DNA of 64,000 bases from Thiohalocapsa halophila (GTDB lineage: Bacteria > Pseudomonadota > Gammaproteobacteria > Chromatiales > Chromatiaceae): NCBI RefSeq assembly GCF_016583825.1, contig NZ_NRRV01000001.1:171983-235982 (forward strand), in the 5' to 3' direction. Shown here piece after piece: positions 53,247 through 62,158 of the stretch. The notes beneath the pieces were generated by a model. The model worked only from the letters and a program-made list of their open reading frames with translations, searched no databases and was not told where the DNA came from. The first letter of the stretch is position 1. Each line of letters opens with the position of its first letter. Position numbers and translations under genes: made by a program.

Positions 53247-53264
53247 GGGGACGGTATATTCAAT
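53247..53264. repeat. Single arm of the ggggacggtata repeat
   Basis: ggggacggtatattcaat after A5, in the same orientation as the right arm of the element at 51970-52017. It is a half element 16 bp after the old-yellow-enzyme stop. Confidence 0.65.
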
Positions 53265-53302
53265 TCGAATATCTCAGCGCCAGTCCCTGATCCGGTGTGG
53301 GT

Positions 53303-53323
53303 GCGCCGACGTCTAGTCGGCGC
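53303..53323. terminator. GC hairpin between convergent genes
   Basis: An 8-bp perfect stem (gcgccgac / gtcggcgc) around gtcta, between the convergent old-yellow-enzyme and zwf genes. There is no T-run, so Rho-independent termination is doubtful. Confidence 0.3.
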
Positions 53324-53436
53324 GTCCCCGCCCCTGCGCCTCAGGCTCTCGACGCGGGCAGCCGGCTTCCCACGGGACTCCTGCACCTCGGCGCGCCCGC
53401 ACCGCTTACTCCACACAGCCGGCACCGGCCCAGCGG

Positions 53437-54933
53437 TCACTCCTCGAGCCCGTTGCGCCAATTCTGATCATCCTTGTCGAACAGCCGGGTGGCCTCTGTC
53501 GGTCCCCAGCTGCCGGCCTCGTAGGTGTGGATGTACTCCCGCTCGGTGGCCCAGAGCTTGAGCACCGGGTCCACCACCCGCCAGGCGTGCTCCACCTCAT
53601 CAGAGCGCAGGAAGAGAGCATGATCACCGGAGAGCACGTCTAGGATCAGCGCCTCGTAGGCGTCGATTTGGTCGCGGCCGATGGAGCAGGTACTCGCATC
53701 CAACCGCTCGGTCTGCGTGCGCATGGTGAGCCCCGGCTGCTTCACCAGCAGCTCGAAGCGCATGCACTCGTTGGGCGAGATATTGAGCAGTAGCCAGTTC
53801 GGCTTCAGCTGCTCAATGGGTGTGTCGCTGAAGAGCTGCTGCGGCGGGTGGCGGAAGCGGATCGCGATGAGCGAGTGCGACGCCCCCAGCCGTTTGCCAG
53901 TGCGCAGATAAAAGGGCACGCCGCGCCAGCGCCAGTTGTCGATGTAGAGCTTCAGCGCGGCGTAGGTTTCGGTGGTGCTGCCCGGATCGACACCCTCCTC
54001 TTCCAGATAGCCGGGGACGCGATCACCGTTGCTCTCACCGGCCCGATACTGGGCGCGGAAGGCATGCGCATGCACCGCCTGGCGCGGAATGGGCCTAATC
54101 GAGCGCAGCACCTTGACCTTCTCGTCGCGCAGGGCCTCGGCATCCATGCTCGGCGGTGGCTCCATGGCCACCAGGGTCAGCATCTGCAGCAGATGGCTTT
54201 GGATCATGTCCCGCATGGCGCCGACGCCGTCGTAGAAGCCCGTGCGGCTGCCGATACCCTTGTCCTCGGCATGCGTAATCTGCACGTGGTCGATGTAGTT
54301 GCGGTTCCACAAGGGCTCGAGCAGCAGGTTGGCGAAGCGGAACACCAGGACGTTCTGCACCGTGCTCTTGCCCAGGTAGTGGTCGATCCGATAGAGCTGC
54401 CCCTCGGCGAAGTGGCGCCGCAGCTGCTCGTCCAGGATCTCCGCGCTCTCCAGGTCATAGCCGAACGGCTTCTCCACCACCAGCCGTGCCGAGCCATGCT
54501 CCGGGCGGTTGAGACCACGGGCGGCGAGGCGCTCGGCCACCTCGCCGTAATACGCCGGGGCGATGGCTAGGTAGAACACCAGATTCGGCGGAAAGGCCTC
54601 GCCGTCGCCGTCGTCTCGGGGTGTCGCGGACAGGCGCTGGGCCAGCGCCTCGAAACCGGCGTCGTCCTGGAGGTCGCCCTGCACAAAGTGCAGCCGCGCC
54701 AGCAGGCGCTCCAGCACCTCGCCTTCCAGGCGCTCGCGCAGCTGCTCGGCGAGGATCTCGCGGACCTCGCCACGCCAATGCTCGTCCGACCAGTCGCGGC
54801 GCCCGAAGCCGATCACCCGCATTGCCGGGGCCAGATGCCCGCCACGCTCCAGGTGGTACAGGGCGGGTAACAACTTTATTTGTGAGAGATTCCCAGTGGC
54901 GCCGAAGATCACCAATGTGCAGGATGCGTACAT
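53437..54933 (-). CDS. zwf: Glucose-6-phosphate 1-dehydrogenase Zwf
   Basis: A 498-residue NAD(P)-dependent enzyme of the oxidative pentose-phosphate pathway. The dinucleotide motif is [17 protein letters not shown] at the N-terminus, the substrate motif YRIDHYLGK, with [11 protein letters not shown] between them and the family ending [19 protein letters not shown] precedes the ATG at 54931-54933; an in-frame Met 22 codons upstream is not family-like. Confidence 0.96.
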   Translation of the reverse strand: MYASCTLVIFGATGNLSQIKLLPALYHLERGGHLAPAMRVIGFGRRDWSDEHWRGEVREILAEQLRERLEGEVLERLLARLHFVQGDLQDDAGFEALAQRLSATPRDDGDGEAFPPNLVFYLAIAPAYYGEVAERLAARGLNRPEHGSARLVVEKPFGYDLESAEILDEQLRRHFAEGQLYRIDHYLGKSTVQNVLVFRFANLLLEPLWNRNYIDHVQITHAEDKGIGSRTGFYDGVGAMRDMIQSHLLQMLTLVAMEPPPSMDAEALRDEKVKVLRSIRPIPRQAVHAHAFRAQYRAGESNGDRVPGYLEEEGVDPGSTTETYAALKLYIDNWRWRGVPFYLRTGKRLGASHSLIAIRFRHPPQQLFSDTPIEQLKPNWLLLNISPNECMRFELLVKQPGLTMRTQTERLDASTCSIGRDQIDAYEALILDVLSGDHALFLRSDEVEHAWRVVDPVLKLWATEREYIHTYEAGSWGPTEATRLFDKDDQNWRNGLEE

Positions 54934-55262
54934 AAATGGCTCCTGAGATTCAATGCGCGTCGTGCATTGCTTGAACTTTGTGCTAGCTTCATTGAACAAA
55001 ACCTAGCCGTCGCCCGAGCTTGGCCGGTGCACGGCTGATCGGAAGCGCGCACGGCTCAGCGCCAGCGGCCCGCCGCTCGCTGTGCCAGGGCATCGGCCCG
55101 AGCGCCCCGAGAGACCCGAGCACAGCAGCGTGCCGGACGTCTCCGCCGCCAAAGCTCGGCCCCAGCACTGGGACCCAGCATTGGGCCCCAGTATGGGCTC
55201 CAGCGGCGGCCCGAGTACGGAGCCGAGCATGGGCTGGACACTGGGCGTAACCCGCAGCCTCA
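54934..55262. other. Divergent region upstream of glgA and zwf with short palindromic repeats
   Basis: A 329-bp promoter region. Near 55160-55215 several overlapping palindromic words occur (cccagcactggg, cccagcattggg and a related ccag...gggctcc), about 50-100 bp before the glgA start. No gene was accepted. Confidence 0.5.
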
Positions 55263-56843
55263 ATGCCCGACGGCCAGCCAACCCCAACCAACAACTCAGA
55301 CTCTGCGCCGATAGCCATGGACCACAGCCCAATGCTTTCCGACCCGGACCCGCGCGGTTACAGCGTCCTGATCGCCAGCAGCGAGGCCCACCCGCTGGTG
55401 AAGACCGGCGGACTCGGCGATGTCGCAGCCAGCCTGCCCATGGCCCTGCGCGAGCTCGGCCACGACGCGCGGCTCATTCTGCCGGCCTACCCGAGCGCCA
55501 AGAAGCTGGTGCGCGAACTCAAGCCCCTGATGGAGCTGCGCATGCCCGGCATCGTCGGCAATGTCCAGCTCCATGGCGGACTGCTGCCGGACCGTGACCT
55601 ACCCGTCTACTTGGTGGACGCCCCGGCCTATTTCTCCCGCGAAGGCAACCCCTATACCGATGTCAGCGGCCGCGACTGGGGCGACAACCCCGAGCGCTTC
55701 CTGCTGTTCAGCCGTGTCATCGCCCATGTGGCCATGGGCCTGCCGCCCCTCAACTGGCGACCGCACGTTCTGCATTGCAACGACTGGCAGACCGGTCTGG
55801 CGCCGACGCTGATCAGCGAGCACCACGAGCGCCCGGCAACGGTGTTCACCATCCACAACCTCGCCTACCAGGGCCTCTTCGACCGCGCCACCTTCGAGCG
55901 CCTGCATCTGCCGGCATCGCTCTGGTCCGTGAGCGGCCTGGAGTTCCACCAGCGCATGTCCTTCATCAAGGGCGGCATCGTCTTCTCGGACCGCGTCAAC
56001 ACCGTCAGCCCCAGATATGCCGACGAGGTTCGCACCCAGCGCTTCGGCTGCGGCCTGGACGGCCTGCTGCGCCAGCTCGGCGGTCGCTTCCGCGGCATCC
56101 TGAACGGCATCGACTACAAGGTCTGGAATCCCGCCGACGACCCGGCCCTGCCGCAGACCTATGACGCCGAGCGCGTGCACCTCAAGGCCGAGAACAAGCT
56201 GGAGCTGCAGACGCTCTTCGGCCTGCCGCGGGACGAGCACGCCTTCGTGCTCGGCCACGTCGGTCGGCTGGTGGAGCAAAAGGGCGTGGACCTCATCATC
56301 GACATCCTGCCAAGACTGGTCATGGCCGGGCGGGTGCAGCTGGTGATGCAGGGCGCCGGCGACCGCGCCCTGGAGCAGGCCCTGCAGGAGGCAGCCGCGG
56401 CGCACCCCGAGCGCGTCAGCGTCCACGTGGGCTACGACGAAGTCCGCGCCCACCTGGTAGAGGCCGGCTGCGACGCCTTCCTGATGCCCTCACGCTTCGA
56501 GCCCTGTGGACTGAATCAGATGTACAGTCTGCGCTACGGCACCGTCCCCATCGTGCACAACACCGGCGGGCTCGCGGACACCGTGGTGGACGCCAGCGAC
56601 GCGGCATTGGCCGCCGGCACCGCCAACGGCTTCCTGTTCAACGACCCGAACGCCGATGGGCTCTGGTACGCAGTAGAGACCGCGCTGCGCATGCACCGCG
56701 AGCAGCCCCGGCAATGGCGCGCCCTGATGCTCACCGGCATGCGCAAAGACCTGAGCTGGCAGGCCAGCGCCCGCCACTACCTGGACTTCTACGCCGAGGC
56801 CATCGCCGCCCGCGAGCACTTCCCGCAGGCAGCGATGGCCTGA
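55263..56843 (+). CDS. glgA: Glycogen synthase GlgA
   Basis: A 526-residue GT5 enzyme that elongates glycogen from ADP-glucose. The ADP-glucose-binding motif KTGGLGD begins at residue 47, with HCNDWQTGLAPT, TIHNLAYQGLF, ILNGIDYKVWNPADD and FLMPSRFEPCGLNQMYSLRYGTVPIV (catalytic Glu). The N-terminus is uncertain: Met 1 (55263), Met 19 (55317) and Met 24 (55332) are all possible, with no clear ribosome-binding site; the family usually starts close to Met 24. The substrate comes from GlgC encoded at 16468. Confidence 0.95.
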   Translation: MPDGQPTPTNNSDSAPIAMDHSPMLSDPDPRGYSVLIASSEAHPLVKTGGLGDVAASLPMALRELGHDARLILPAYPSAKKLVRELKPLMELRMPGIVGNVQLHGGLLPDRDLPVYLVDAPAYFSREGNPYTDVSGRDWGDNPERFLLFSRVIAHVAMGLPPLNWRPHVLHCNDWQTGLAPTLISEHHERPATVFTIHNLAYQGLFDRATFERLHLPASLWSVSGLEFHQRMSFIKGGIVFSDRVNTVSPRYADEVRTQRFGCGLDGLLRQLGGRFRGILNGIDYKVWNPADDPALPQTYDAERVHLKAENKLELQTLFGLPRDEHAFVLGHVGRLVEQKGVDLIIDILPRLVMAGRVQLVMQGAGDRALEQALQEAAAAHPERVSVHVGYDEVRAHLVEAGCDAFLMPSRFEPCGLNQMYSLRYGTVPIVHNTGGLADTVVDASDAALAAGTANGFLFNDPNADGLWYAVETALRMHREQPRQWRALMLTGMRKDLSWQASARHYLDFYAEAIAAREHFPQAAMA

Positions 56844-56957
56844 AGCCGCCGGCGCCGGCTGCATCGAGGCTGATCTCAGCAGGCCGCGGTGACAGGCCCC
56901 CGAGACGCCTTGTCGCGCCGAGACCGCGCAGCAGTGGCGCGCGACCGACAGGCAGCG

Positions 56958-56981
56958 TCGCGGCTGGAAGCCGCTCCCACA
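56958..56981 (-). repeat. REP-like repeat
   Basis: tcgcggctggaagccgctcc plus caca, a variant of the dispersed repeat in reverse orientation, in the 193-bp gap between glgA and the PIN operon end. Confidence 0.7.
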
Positions 56982-57036
56982 AGCCGGCAGCGCCGGTGCG
57001 GCTGCGGCGATGCGGGCGTGCCCCGCTGGACAGTCC

Positions 57037-57369
57037 TCAGAAAGGCGCCAGCCAGACATCGAGCCCGCGCGGCCCCCGCCCGCGGTATTCATCGCCATGG
57101 CGGGCCAGATAGCGCTTGATGCCGGCACGCATCAGCTTGCGGTTCTCGGTGGCGATGAGCATGCCGGCGGGGTCTGCGCTCCGGTGCCGGAAGGCGCGCA
57201 GAAAATCCCGCGAGCCGTTGGTCACCGCCCGCATCAGGTACGGCCAGCGGTGCTCGCGGCGCAGGAACATGCGGAAGTGATAGAGCGCCCGGCCGTCCGT
57301 CGGACACGGCTTCAGGCCGACGGTGGAGACGCCGACCAGGTCGCCGCCGGCCGTGGGGCGCACCAGCAT
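57037..57369 (-). CDS. Third gene of the RHH/PIN operon, unknown function
   Basis: A 110-residue basic protein (MLVRPTAGGDLVGVSTVGLK..., RMFLRREHRWPYLMRAVTNG, then ATENRKLMRAGIKRYLARHG). Its ATG shares one base with the PIN stop (TGATG), so it is translated by re-initiation; GGGAGGTGG precedes it. No domain is recognised. The basic, alpha-helical composition and coupling to a toxin-antitoxin pair suggest a regulator or accessory factor, but this is inference. Confidence 0.6.
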   Translation of the reverse strand: MLVRPTAGGDLVGVSTVGLKPCPTDGRALYHFRMFLRREHRWPYLMRAVTNGSRDFLRAFRHRSADPAGMLIATENRKLMRAGIKRYLARHGDEYRGRGPRGLDVWLAPF

Positions 57370-57800
57370 CACCACCTCCCGTGGATCACCAGGGGCACGC
57401 CGGTGAGGCCGAGATGAAAGTCGGTGGACCAGCAGCCAGGGCTTTTGTGCACGGCCATCAGGTGCAGGCCCAAGGCGTCGGCCAGGGTGAGGTTTTGATC
57501 CGCAAACCGGCGCAGTATCCTGCTCGCGCCGGCCTGCTCGGCGCGCGTCAGATCCACCACGCACAACGGCGTCAACGCCTCGATGAAGGCCAGGAACTGC
57601 AAGGCCCGGCCGCGATCATGGCGCCGCAGGAACCAGCCATGGCCCTCGGCGACGACCAGCGGGCTGGTGATCAGCGCCGGCGGGTCGGCAAACAGACGCC
57701 GGAACAGGGCGTGGAAGCTGTCGGAACGGTCGAGAAAGGCGATCAGTGCCGAGGTATCCACGTAGACCGCTGCGGGATCGCCGTCAATCCTTGTGGCCAT
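57369..57800 (-). CDS. PIN-domain ribonuclease (VapC-like toxin)
   Basis: A 143-residue PIN nuclease. The first acidic motif YVDTSALIAFLD is near residue 14, with Glu in SPLVVAEGHGW, Asp in TLADALGLHLM and a terminal STDFHLGLTGVPLV. These are the four acidic residues of the PIN active site. Its start overlaps the antitoxin end by 17 bp, the VapBC arrangement. VapC enzymes cut tRNA or rRNA when released from the antitoxin. Confidence 0.85.
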   Translation of the reverse strand: MATRIDGDPAAVYVDTSALIAFLDRSDSFHALFRRLFADPPALITSPLVVAEGHGWFLRRHDRGRALQFLAFIEALTPLCVVDLTRAEQAGASRILRRFADQNLTLADALGLHLMAVHKSPGCWSTDFHLGLTGVPLVIHGRW

Positions 57801-58008
57801 ACACCAGCTCGTCGATGTGCCGGCTCGCGTCTGCGTCGCCGCTCTCCACGAGGCCCGCGTAGCGCATCCAGGGCTTGTCCGCGTCGGTTGGCAGGAGCGT
57901 GCGCAGCGAGCGCCGCAACAGCTCCGCCAGCGAGATGCCAAGCCGCTCCGCCTCGGCCCTGGCCGCGGCGTAGTCTTCTTCCGTCAGGCTGATCTGTGTG
58001 CGGATCAT
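57784..58008 (-). CDS. Ribbon-helix-helix antitoxin (CopG/VapB-like)
   Basis: A 74-residue protein whose first ~35 residues form a ribbon-helix-helix (IRTQISLTEEDYAAARAEAERLGISLAELLRRSL), the DNA-binding fold of many antitoxins. The C-terminal acidic segment (WMRYAGLVESGDADASRHIDELVYGHKD) is the likely toxin-neutralising tail. First gene of a three-gene operon with the PIN toxin and an unknown gene. Confidence 0.85.
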   Translation of the reverse strand: MIRTQISLTEEDYAAARAEAERLGISLAELLRRSLRTLLPTDADKPWMRYAGLVESGDADASRHIDELVYGHKD

Positions 58009-58189
58009 GGTGATAACATCTCAAGGCTTAGCGTTATCACAGCATACGACCGGGCAGACCCTTAAACAAGCCGCCGTCTCTGCGCTTCTGCGTCTCACCG
58101 ACATTGGCACAGAGGGGGCGAGCCCCTGTTCTCGCAGTCGCCCACCCGGGCCTTCGCGCAACAGCCGCGAGCGCGGAGCGCTCGCAGCG

Positions 58190-58213
58190 TCGCCGCTGAA
58201 AGCCGCTCCCACA
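58190..58213 (-). repeat. REP-like repeat
   Basis: tcgccgctgaaagccgctcc plus caca, close to the copy at 56958, in the gap between two toxin-antitoxin operons. Confidence 0.7.
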
Positions 58214-58226
58214 GGTCCAGCAGCCC

Positions 58227-58673
58227 TCAGGCTGGATCAGCCGGATCGCGACGCGGTGCCGCCCCGAGATCGATGACGCGCAAGCCATCGATGCGCGCGA
58301 AGCGCCGGTCGTTGGTGAGGAACCGATGTCCATCTGGCGGCAGCGTCAAGGCGCTGGCGGCTTGCAGCGCATCCGGCGTGCGCAGCCCGTCGCCGGCGCG
58401 CAGTCTCAGCGCCAGCTCCACGACTCGTGCATCCAGCTCGACGACCAGCAGGTCATCGGCGGCGAAGAAGGCGCGGTATTCGGCGATCAGCTCGGTGGCG
58501 TCGTCGCGCATCGGCTTGACCAGGCATTCGAGCAGGCTCAACCGAGAGACTCCCAGGCGCGCGTTGGGGAAGCGCTGGCGCAGGTCGCGCAGGGTTGTCA
58601 CCACGCGGGCGTGACAGGCGGCCTCGGACTCGATCAGGTAGATGACCGCGCAGGCGTCGAGGAACAGGATCAA
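58227..58673 (-). CDS. vapC: VapC-like PIN toxin starting at TTG
   Basis: A 148-residue PIN domain: LFLDACAVIYLIE (first Asp), SLLECLVKP (Glu), RTPDALQAASAL (Asp) and FLTNDRRFARIDGLRVIDL (terminal Asp). The frame extends upstream within the antitoxin, but a TTG at 58671-58673 overlaps the antitoxin stop as TTGA and places the first strand correctly, so a rare TTG start with translational coupling is inferred. Confidence 0.82.
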   Translation of the reverse strand: MILFLDACAVIYLIESEAACHARVVTTLRDLRQRFPNARLGVSRLSLLECLVKPMRDDATELIAEYRAFFAADDLLVVELDARVVELALRLRAGDGLRTPDALQAASALTLPPDGHRFLTNDRRFARIDGLRVIDLGAAPRRDPADPA

Positions 58674-58960
58674 CCGTCGTCGCGCCAGGCATCGCGCTCG
58701 CGCGCAAGCGCGGCATCGATATCCGCCTTGGATCGGGCCGGATGTGCCCGGCGCGCGGCGGGCTTGTCGATCCAATCCCAGGCGCTGGCGTCCGTTACCG
58801 ATCCGAGCTCGCCGCGGGCCAGGCGCCGGTAGCCCTCGACACTCATCACCACATAACGGGGCCGGTTCTGCTTGATCACTGCAATCGGTCCGTCTTGCAG
58901 CAGCTCGTCCACCGCGGAGATGCCGCGCCGTTTGATCTCTTGAGCGGGTATTGTCTTCAT
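58670..58960 (-). CDS. PHD/YefM-type antitoxin
   Basis: A 96-residue antitoxin with the PHD/YefM DNA-binding fold (TIPAQEIKRRGISAVDELLQDGPIAVIKQNRPRYVVMSVEGYRRL) and a charged C-terminal tail (KADIDAALARERDAWRDDG) that would wrap the toxin. It pairs with the downstream VapC, overlapping by 4 bp. The ATG at 58958-58960 is family-typical; the longer frame upstream is rejected. Confidence 0.85.
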   Translation of the reverse strand: MKTIPAQEIKRRGISAVDELLQDGPIAVIKQNRPRYVVMSVEGYRRLARGELGSVTDASAWDWIDKPAARRAHPARSKADIDAALARERDAWRDDG

Positions 58961-59062
58961 CGTCTGCGCCAGCAGCTGTAAGTACCGAAAACAGTACCAA
59001 GAGCCTAGCACAAGTACTGCTCGGCGCACCTGCGACGGGAGGGCGCCATTGCGGAGACAACA

Positions 59063-59916
59063 ATGACCAAGACCCTACTCATCGGCTGGGACGCCGCCGA
59101 CTGGAAGGTGATCTCCCCGCTCATCGATGCCGGCGAGATGCCGAACCTGGAGCACCTCATCAAGCACGGCGTCATGGGCAACCTGGCGACCCTGTATCCG
59201 GTGCTGTCCCCAATGCTTTGGACCAGCATCGCGACGGGCAAGCGCGCCCACAAGCACGGCATCCACGGCTTCTCGGAGCCGGACCCGGCCTCCGGCGGTG
59301 CGCGGCCCATCACCAACCTTGGGGCGCAAGACCAAGGCGCTCTGGAACATCCTCAATCAACAGGGCCTGCGCTCCAACGTCATCGGCTGGTGGCCGAGCT
59401 ATCCCTGCGAGCCCATCAACGGGGTCATGGTCTCGGACCATTTCAAGGAGGCCGAGCGCGACTACCTGGCCGAGGATGGCGAGACGGTCAATCCCTGGCC
59501 GCTGCGCCCCGGCCCCAGGCGACGACGGCCGCAACCCGGACGACGTCCGCATCGACCCGGTGGATGCCCGCGAGTCCCTGCAACAACTGGTGGACCTGGG
59601 CTACATGCAGATGCTGGCCGCGGGCGGCCTGCCGATCCTGGCCGACGAAACGCGCGCCGCCGATGCGGACAACCCCCGCGGCTATCTGGAGTACGAGGCC
59701 GCCAAGCGCCCGGATGCGGGTACGGGCTGGCTGCTTGATGCCCGCGGCAAGGCGGTGAAGATCGTCGCCCAGCTGCTGCCGGCGCTGACGGCCAGGCACC
59801 GCTACCGGGTGATCTTCGCCGAGCGGCCGCTGAACGGCTGTAAGCTGTCGGGCAACGGTCTGCGAGCACCTGAGCAGGGACGCGTCGACAAGCAGGCTCG
59901 CGCACAGGCTAAGTGA
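59063..59916 (+). pseudogene. Chimeric pseudogene: alkaline-phosphatase-superfamily phosphodiesterase fused to a sulfotransferase-like fragment
   Basis: Begins as a type I phosphodiesterase/nucleotide pyrophosphatase-like protein ([56 protein letters not shown]). Reading then shifts frame near 59320 (continuing [39 protein letters not shown]) and again near 59510. The last frame continues into [33 protein letters not shown] and [12 protein letters not shown], which are sulfotransferase-family motifs. Two frameshifts plus a gene fusion make it nonfunctional. Confidence 0.8.
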
Positions 59917-60268
59917 ACGCGTTGTCTGGTGACACCGCTCCCGCGGTGTCACCCGTCGGCAGGCGCTCTGCGCCTCGGAGCCCCGACGCAATCGCGGCAG
60001 GACGGCCTCGGCTGCCTGCCGCGCGGACCGCAGCGTCAGGGCTTGGTGCGTGAAGATCGTCGAACGCGGCATCGGACATAACAGTGCCGGGAGCGACGGA
60101 ACAACTCCCAGCATACCGGACCGGGGTCGATCAGCGGCCCCCAAAGAATCCACGAACGCCCCGCTATGCCTCTGACACTAGGAACATTCCAATATACAGC
60201 TGTCACCCGATTCTTAGCGGGCCGCGGCTTCGATGCCAGTGCAGATTTCTGACGGTTTAGGCCAATAA
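59917..60268. other. Noncoding stretch
   Basis: 352 bp after the chimeric pseudogene with no credible frame, RNA gene or repeat. The composition becomes slightly more AT-rich towards 60180-60260. Confidence 0.4.
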
Positions 60269-60556
60269 CCCCAAGCACAGACCAAGCTGACCTGCGAGGC
60301 CGATGAGGCCAAGGCGGACCTGAAGCGCCTATGCGCGGACAACCAGCGGCTATCACGTGACGTCGACGGCGCCAAGGAGACCGCCAAGCAGGCGAAGGCC
60401 ACGCTCGACCTCGGCGCCAAGAAGATCGCCAAGCTTGAGGCCGCGCTCGATGAGGAGCGCCAGGCCCGCGCCGCGGCCGACCAGGCCGCAGCCGCGCTCC
60501 GGATCGAGGTAGCCACGCTCACCGAGCGCGCGGCCAGGGCCGACGAGCTGCGGTAA
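60269..60556 (+). pseudogene. Coiled-coil remnant (KfrA-like C-terminal region)
   Basis: An open stretch without a start codon (in-frame TAA just before it) encoding an Ala/Glu/Arg coiled coil: KLTCEADEAKADLKRLCADN, DGAKETAKQAKATLDLGAKK, AALRIEVATLTERAARADEL. Similar coils form the C-terminal half of KfrA-type plasmid DNA-binding proteins. The N-terminal DNA-binding part is absent, so it is a fragment. Confidence 0.5.
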
Positions 60557-60619
60557 CTGCTGGAGCGCCTCCAGCCGGGCCAGGCGGCAAACGGCCGATC
60601 CTGAATAGGGGGCTGACCG

Positions 60620-60700
60620 ATGCGCCCCGTCTTCCTGGACCTGGCGACCACCGGGCTCGATGCCCGCACCGATGAGATGCACGCGATCCGGCGTCCTGGA
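60620..60700 (+). pseudogene. DnaQ-type exonuclease N-terminal fragment
   Basis: MRPVFLDLATTGLDARTDEMHAI resembles the ExoI motif of DEDDh exonucleases but has Ala where the catalytic Glu belongs (LATTG instead of LETTG); similarity stops after about 27 codons. A fuller but frameshifted copy occurs at 61479-62034, so this is a truncated duplicate left of the DUF433/DUF5615 pair. Confidence 0.6.
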
Positions 60701-60795
60701 CGGCCACCATGTGAGCGGTGCCGCTCGAGCAGGTCGGGATGTCGGTTATCATCGGCGCACGACCGGCGCCTTGATCGCCCGACGCTCGCGGAGAG

Positions 60796-61140
60796 ATGCC
60801 AATGACCATGGTCGTCGCGGCCGAAACACCACCCTTGGCAGCGGATGCGGCCGGGGTCTTTCGCGTGGGCAACACCCGCGTGACGCTGGATACCATTGTC
60901 GGCGCCTTTTGCGACGGAGCCACCGCCGAAGAAATCGCGGAACAGTATCCCGCGATCTCGCTCGGCCAGGTGTACGCCACCATCGCTTACTACCTGGCGC
61001 ATACCGTCGAGGTGAATGACTATCTCCAGCTCCGCGAGCAGCGCGCGGCCGAGGTGAGGGAGGCGAACGAGCGGATTTTCGATCCCGCCGGGATTCGTGC
61101 GCGCCTGATCGCGCGCCGGGCGGGGCAGGGTCCGGCGTGA
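60796..61140 (+). CDS. DUF433-type antitoxin-like protein
   Basis: A 114-residue protein. The N-terminal strand segment VFRVGNTRVTLDTIVGAFCDGATAEEIAEQYPAISLGQVYATIAYYL is the DUF433 winged-helix-like DNA-binding domain. The C-terminal half (LQLREQRAAEVREANERIFDP) is helical and charged. DUF433 proteins pair with DUF5615 PIN-like toxins, exactly as here (GTGA overlap). Met 1 or Met 3 may be the start. Confidence 0.82.
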   Translation: MPMTMVVAAETPPLAADAAGVFRVGNTRVTLDTIVGAFCDGATAEEIAEQYPAISLGQVYATIAYYLAHTVEVNDYLQLREQRAAEVREANERIFDPAGIRARLIARRAGQGPA

Positions 61141-61454
61141 TCCGATTGCTCGCCGACGAGAACCTGAACAACAACATCGTTCGCGGTCTGCGCCTGCGGC
61201 AGCCCGACATCGACTTGGCCCGCGTCCAGGACGTTGGGCTTTCAGGCGCGGACGATCCCACTGTGCTGGCATGGGCGGCCGGGCAGCAACGTATCCTTCT
61301 GACCCACGACGTCGCCACCATCACCGCGTTCGCCTACGAGCGCGTTCGAGCCGGCAAGTCCATGCCCGGCGTCTTCGAGGTTGGCCGCACAGTGGCGCTG
61401 CGCTCGGTGATCGACGACATCCGGAAGCTACACAATTGCCTCCAGCACGGATAA
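61137..61454 (+). CDS. DUF5615 PIN-like toxin
   Basis: A 105-residue protein from a GTG start: IRLLADENLNNNIVRGLRLR with the acidic DEN motif, DDPTVLAWAAGQQRILLTHDVATI and the ending MPGVFEVGRTVALRSVIDDI. This is the DUF5615 family, a PIN-like nuclease fold regarded as the toxin of DUF433 pairs. The start overlaps the antitoxin stop by 4 bp. Confidence 0.84.
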   Translation: MIRLLADENLNNNIVRGLRLRQPDIDLARVQDVGLSGADDPTVLAWAAGQQRILLTHDVATITAFAYERVRAGKSMPGVFEVGRTVALRSVIDDIRKLHNCLQHG

Positions 61455-61478
61455 GGCCGCAGGCGGGCGGTGCTGACG

Positions 61479-62034
61479 ATGGGCACCGGCTTCCTGGACC
61501 TGGAGACGACCGGGCTCGACCCCCGCAGCGACGCGGTCCGCGAGATCGGCATCCCGGACGATGGCGGCCCCCAAACTGATCGATCTTCTGCTCGACGGCC
61601 TGGTGCGCCCCGAGCGGCATCGCCGCTGGCCCGGCGCCGAGGCGATCCACGGCATTGCCCCGGACGACGTCGCGGACGCACCGCCGCTCGATGAGCTGCG
61701 CCCGCGCATCATCACCGCCGTCTACGATGCCCAGGTCGTGATCTACAACGCGCCGTTCGATGCCGGCTTGCTGCGCTACGAGCTGGACGCTGCGGCCGAG
61801 GTCCGGTGCGCCATGCGCGAGATCGCCGCGGTTTACAGCGAGTGGAGCGATCGGCGCCGCGGTTGGCGCTGGCAGAAGCTGCATGTCGCCGCCGGACACG
61901 TCGGCTTCGCCTGGGACGGCGACAGCCACAGGGCCGTCAACGACTGCCGGACGACGCGGTCATTGTGGCGCTATCTGCGCCGGCCCGCTGCAGGTTCGGC
62001 GGACGCCGTGGCAGACCGGAAATCCGGAAGGTGA
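61479..62034 (+). pseudogene. DEDDh 3'-5' exonuclease (DnaQ-like), frameshifted
   Basis: ExoI motif FLDLETTGLDPRSDAVREIGI is read in one frame from the ATG at 61479. The rest is in another frame after about 61555: KLIDLLLDGLVRPERHRRWP, HGIAPDDV, then ExoII VVIYNAPFDAGLLRYEL and ExoIII DSHRAVNDCRTTRSLW. One frameshift separates the first motif from the others, so no intact product is made unless by recoding. A partial copy of the first motif lies at 60620. Confidence 0.78.
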
Positions 62035-62158
62035 CCTCGCGAAGCAAGCTCCCGACACTTTGGGCTCGGCTCTGTGCATCATTGCGACGACCGGGTTCGG
62101 CTCCGCTATCATCGAACCAATGAAGCCCCTGGCGTTCGCCAGACTAAGGGAGCCACAG

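Noticed and set aside
53303..53323. The GC palindrome as a confirmed Rho-independent terminator.
   Set aside because: No T-tract follows on either strand; kept only as a low-confidence hairpin.
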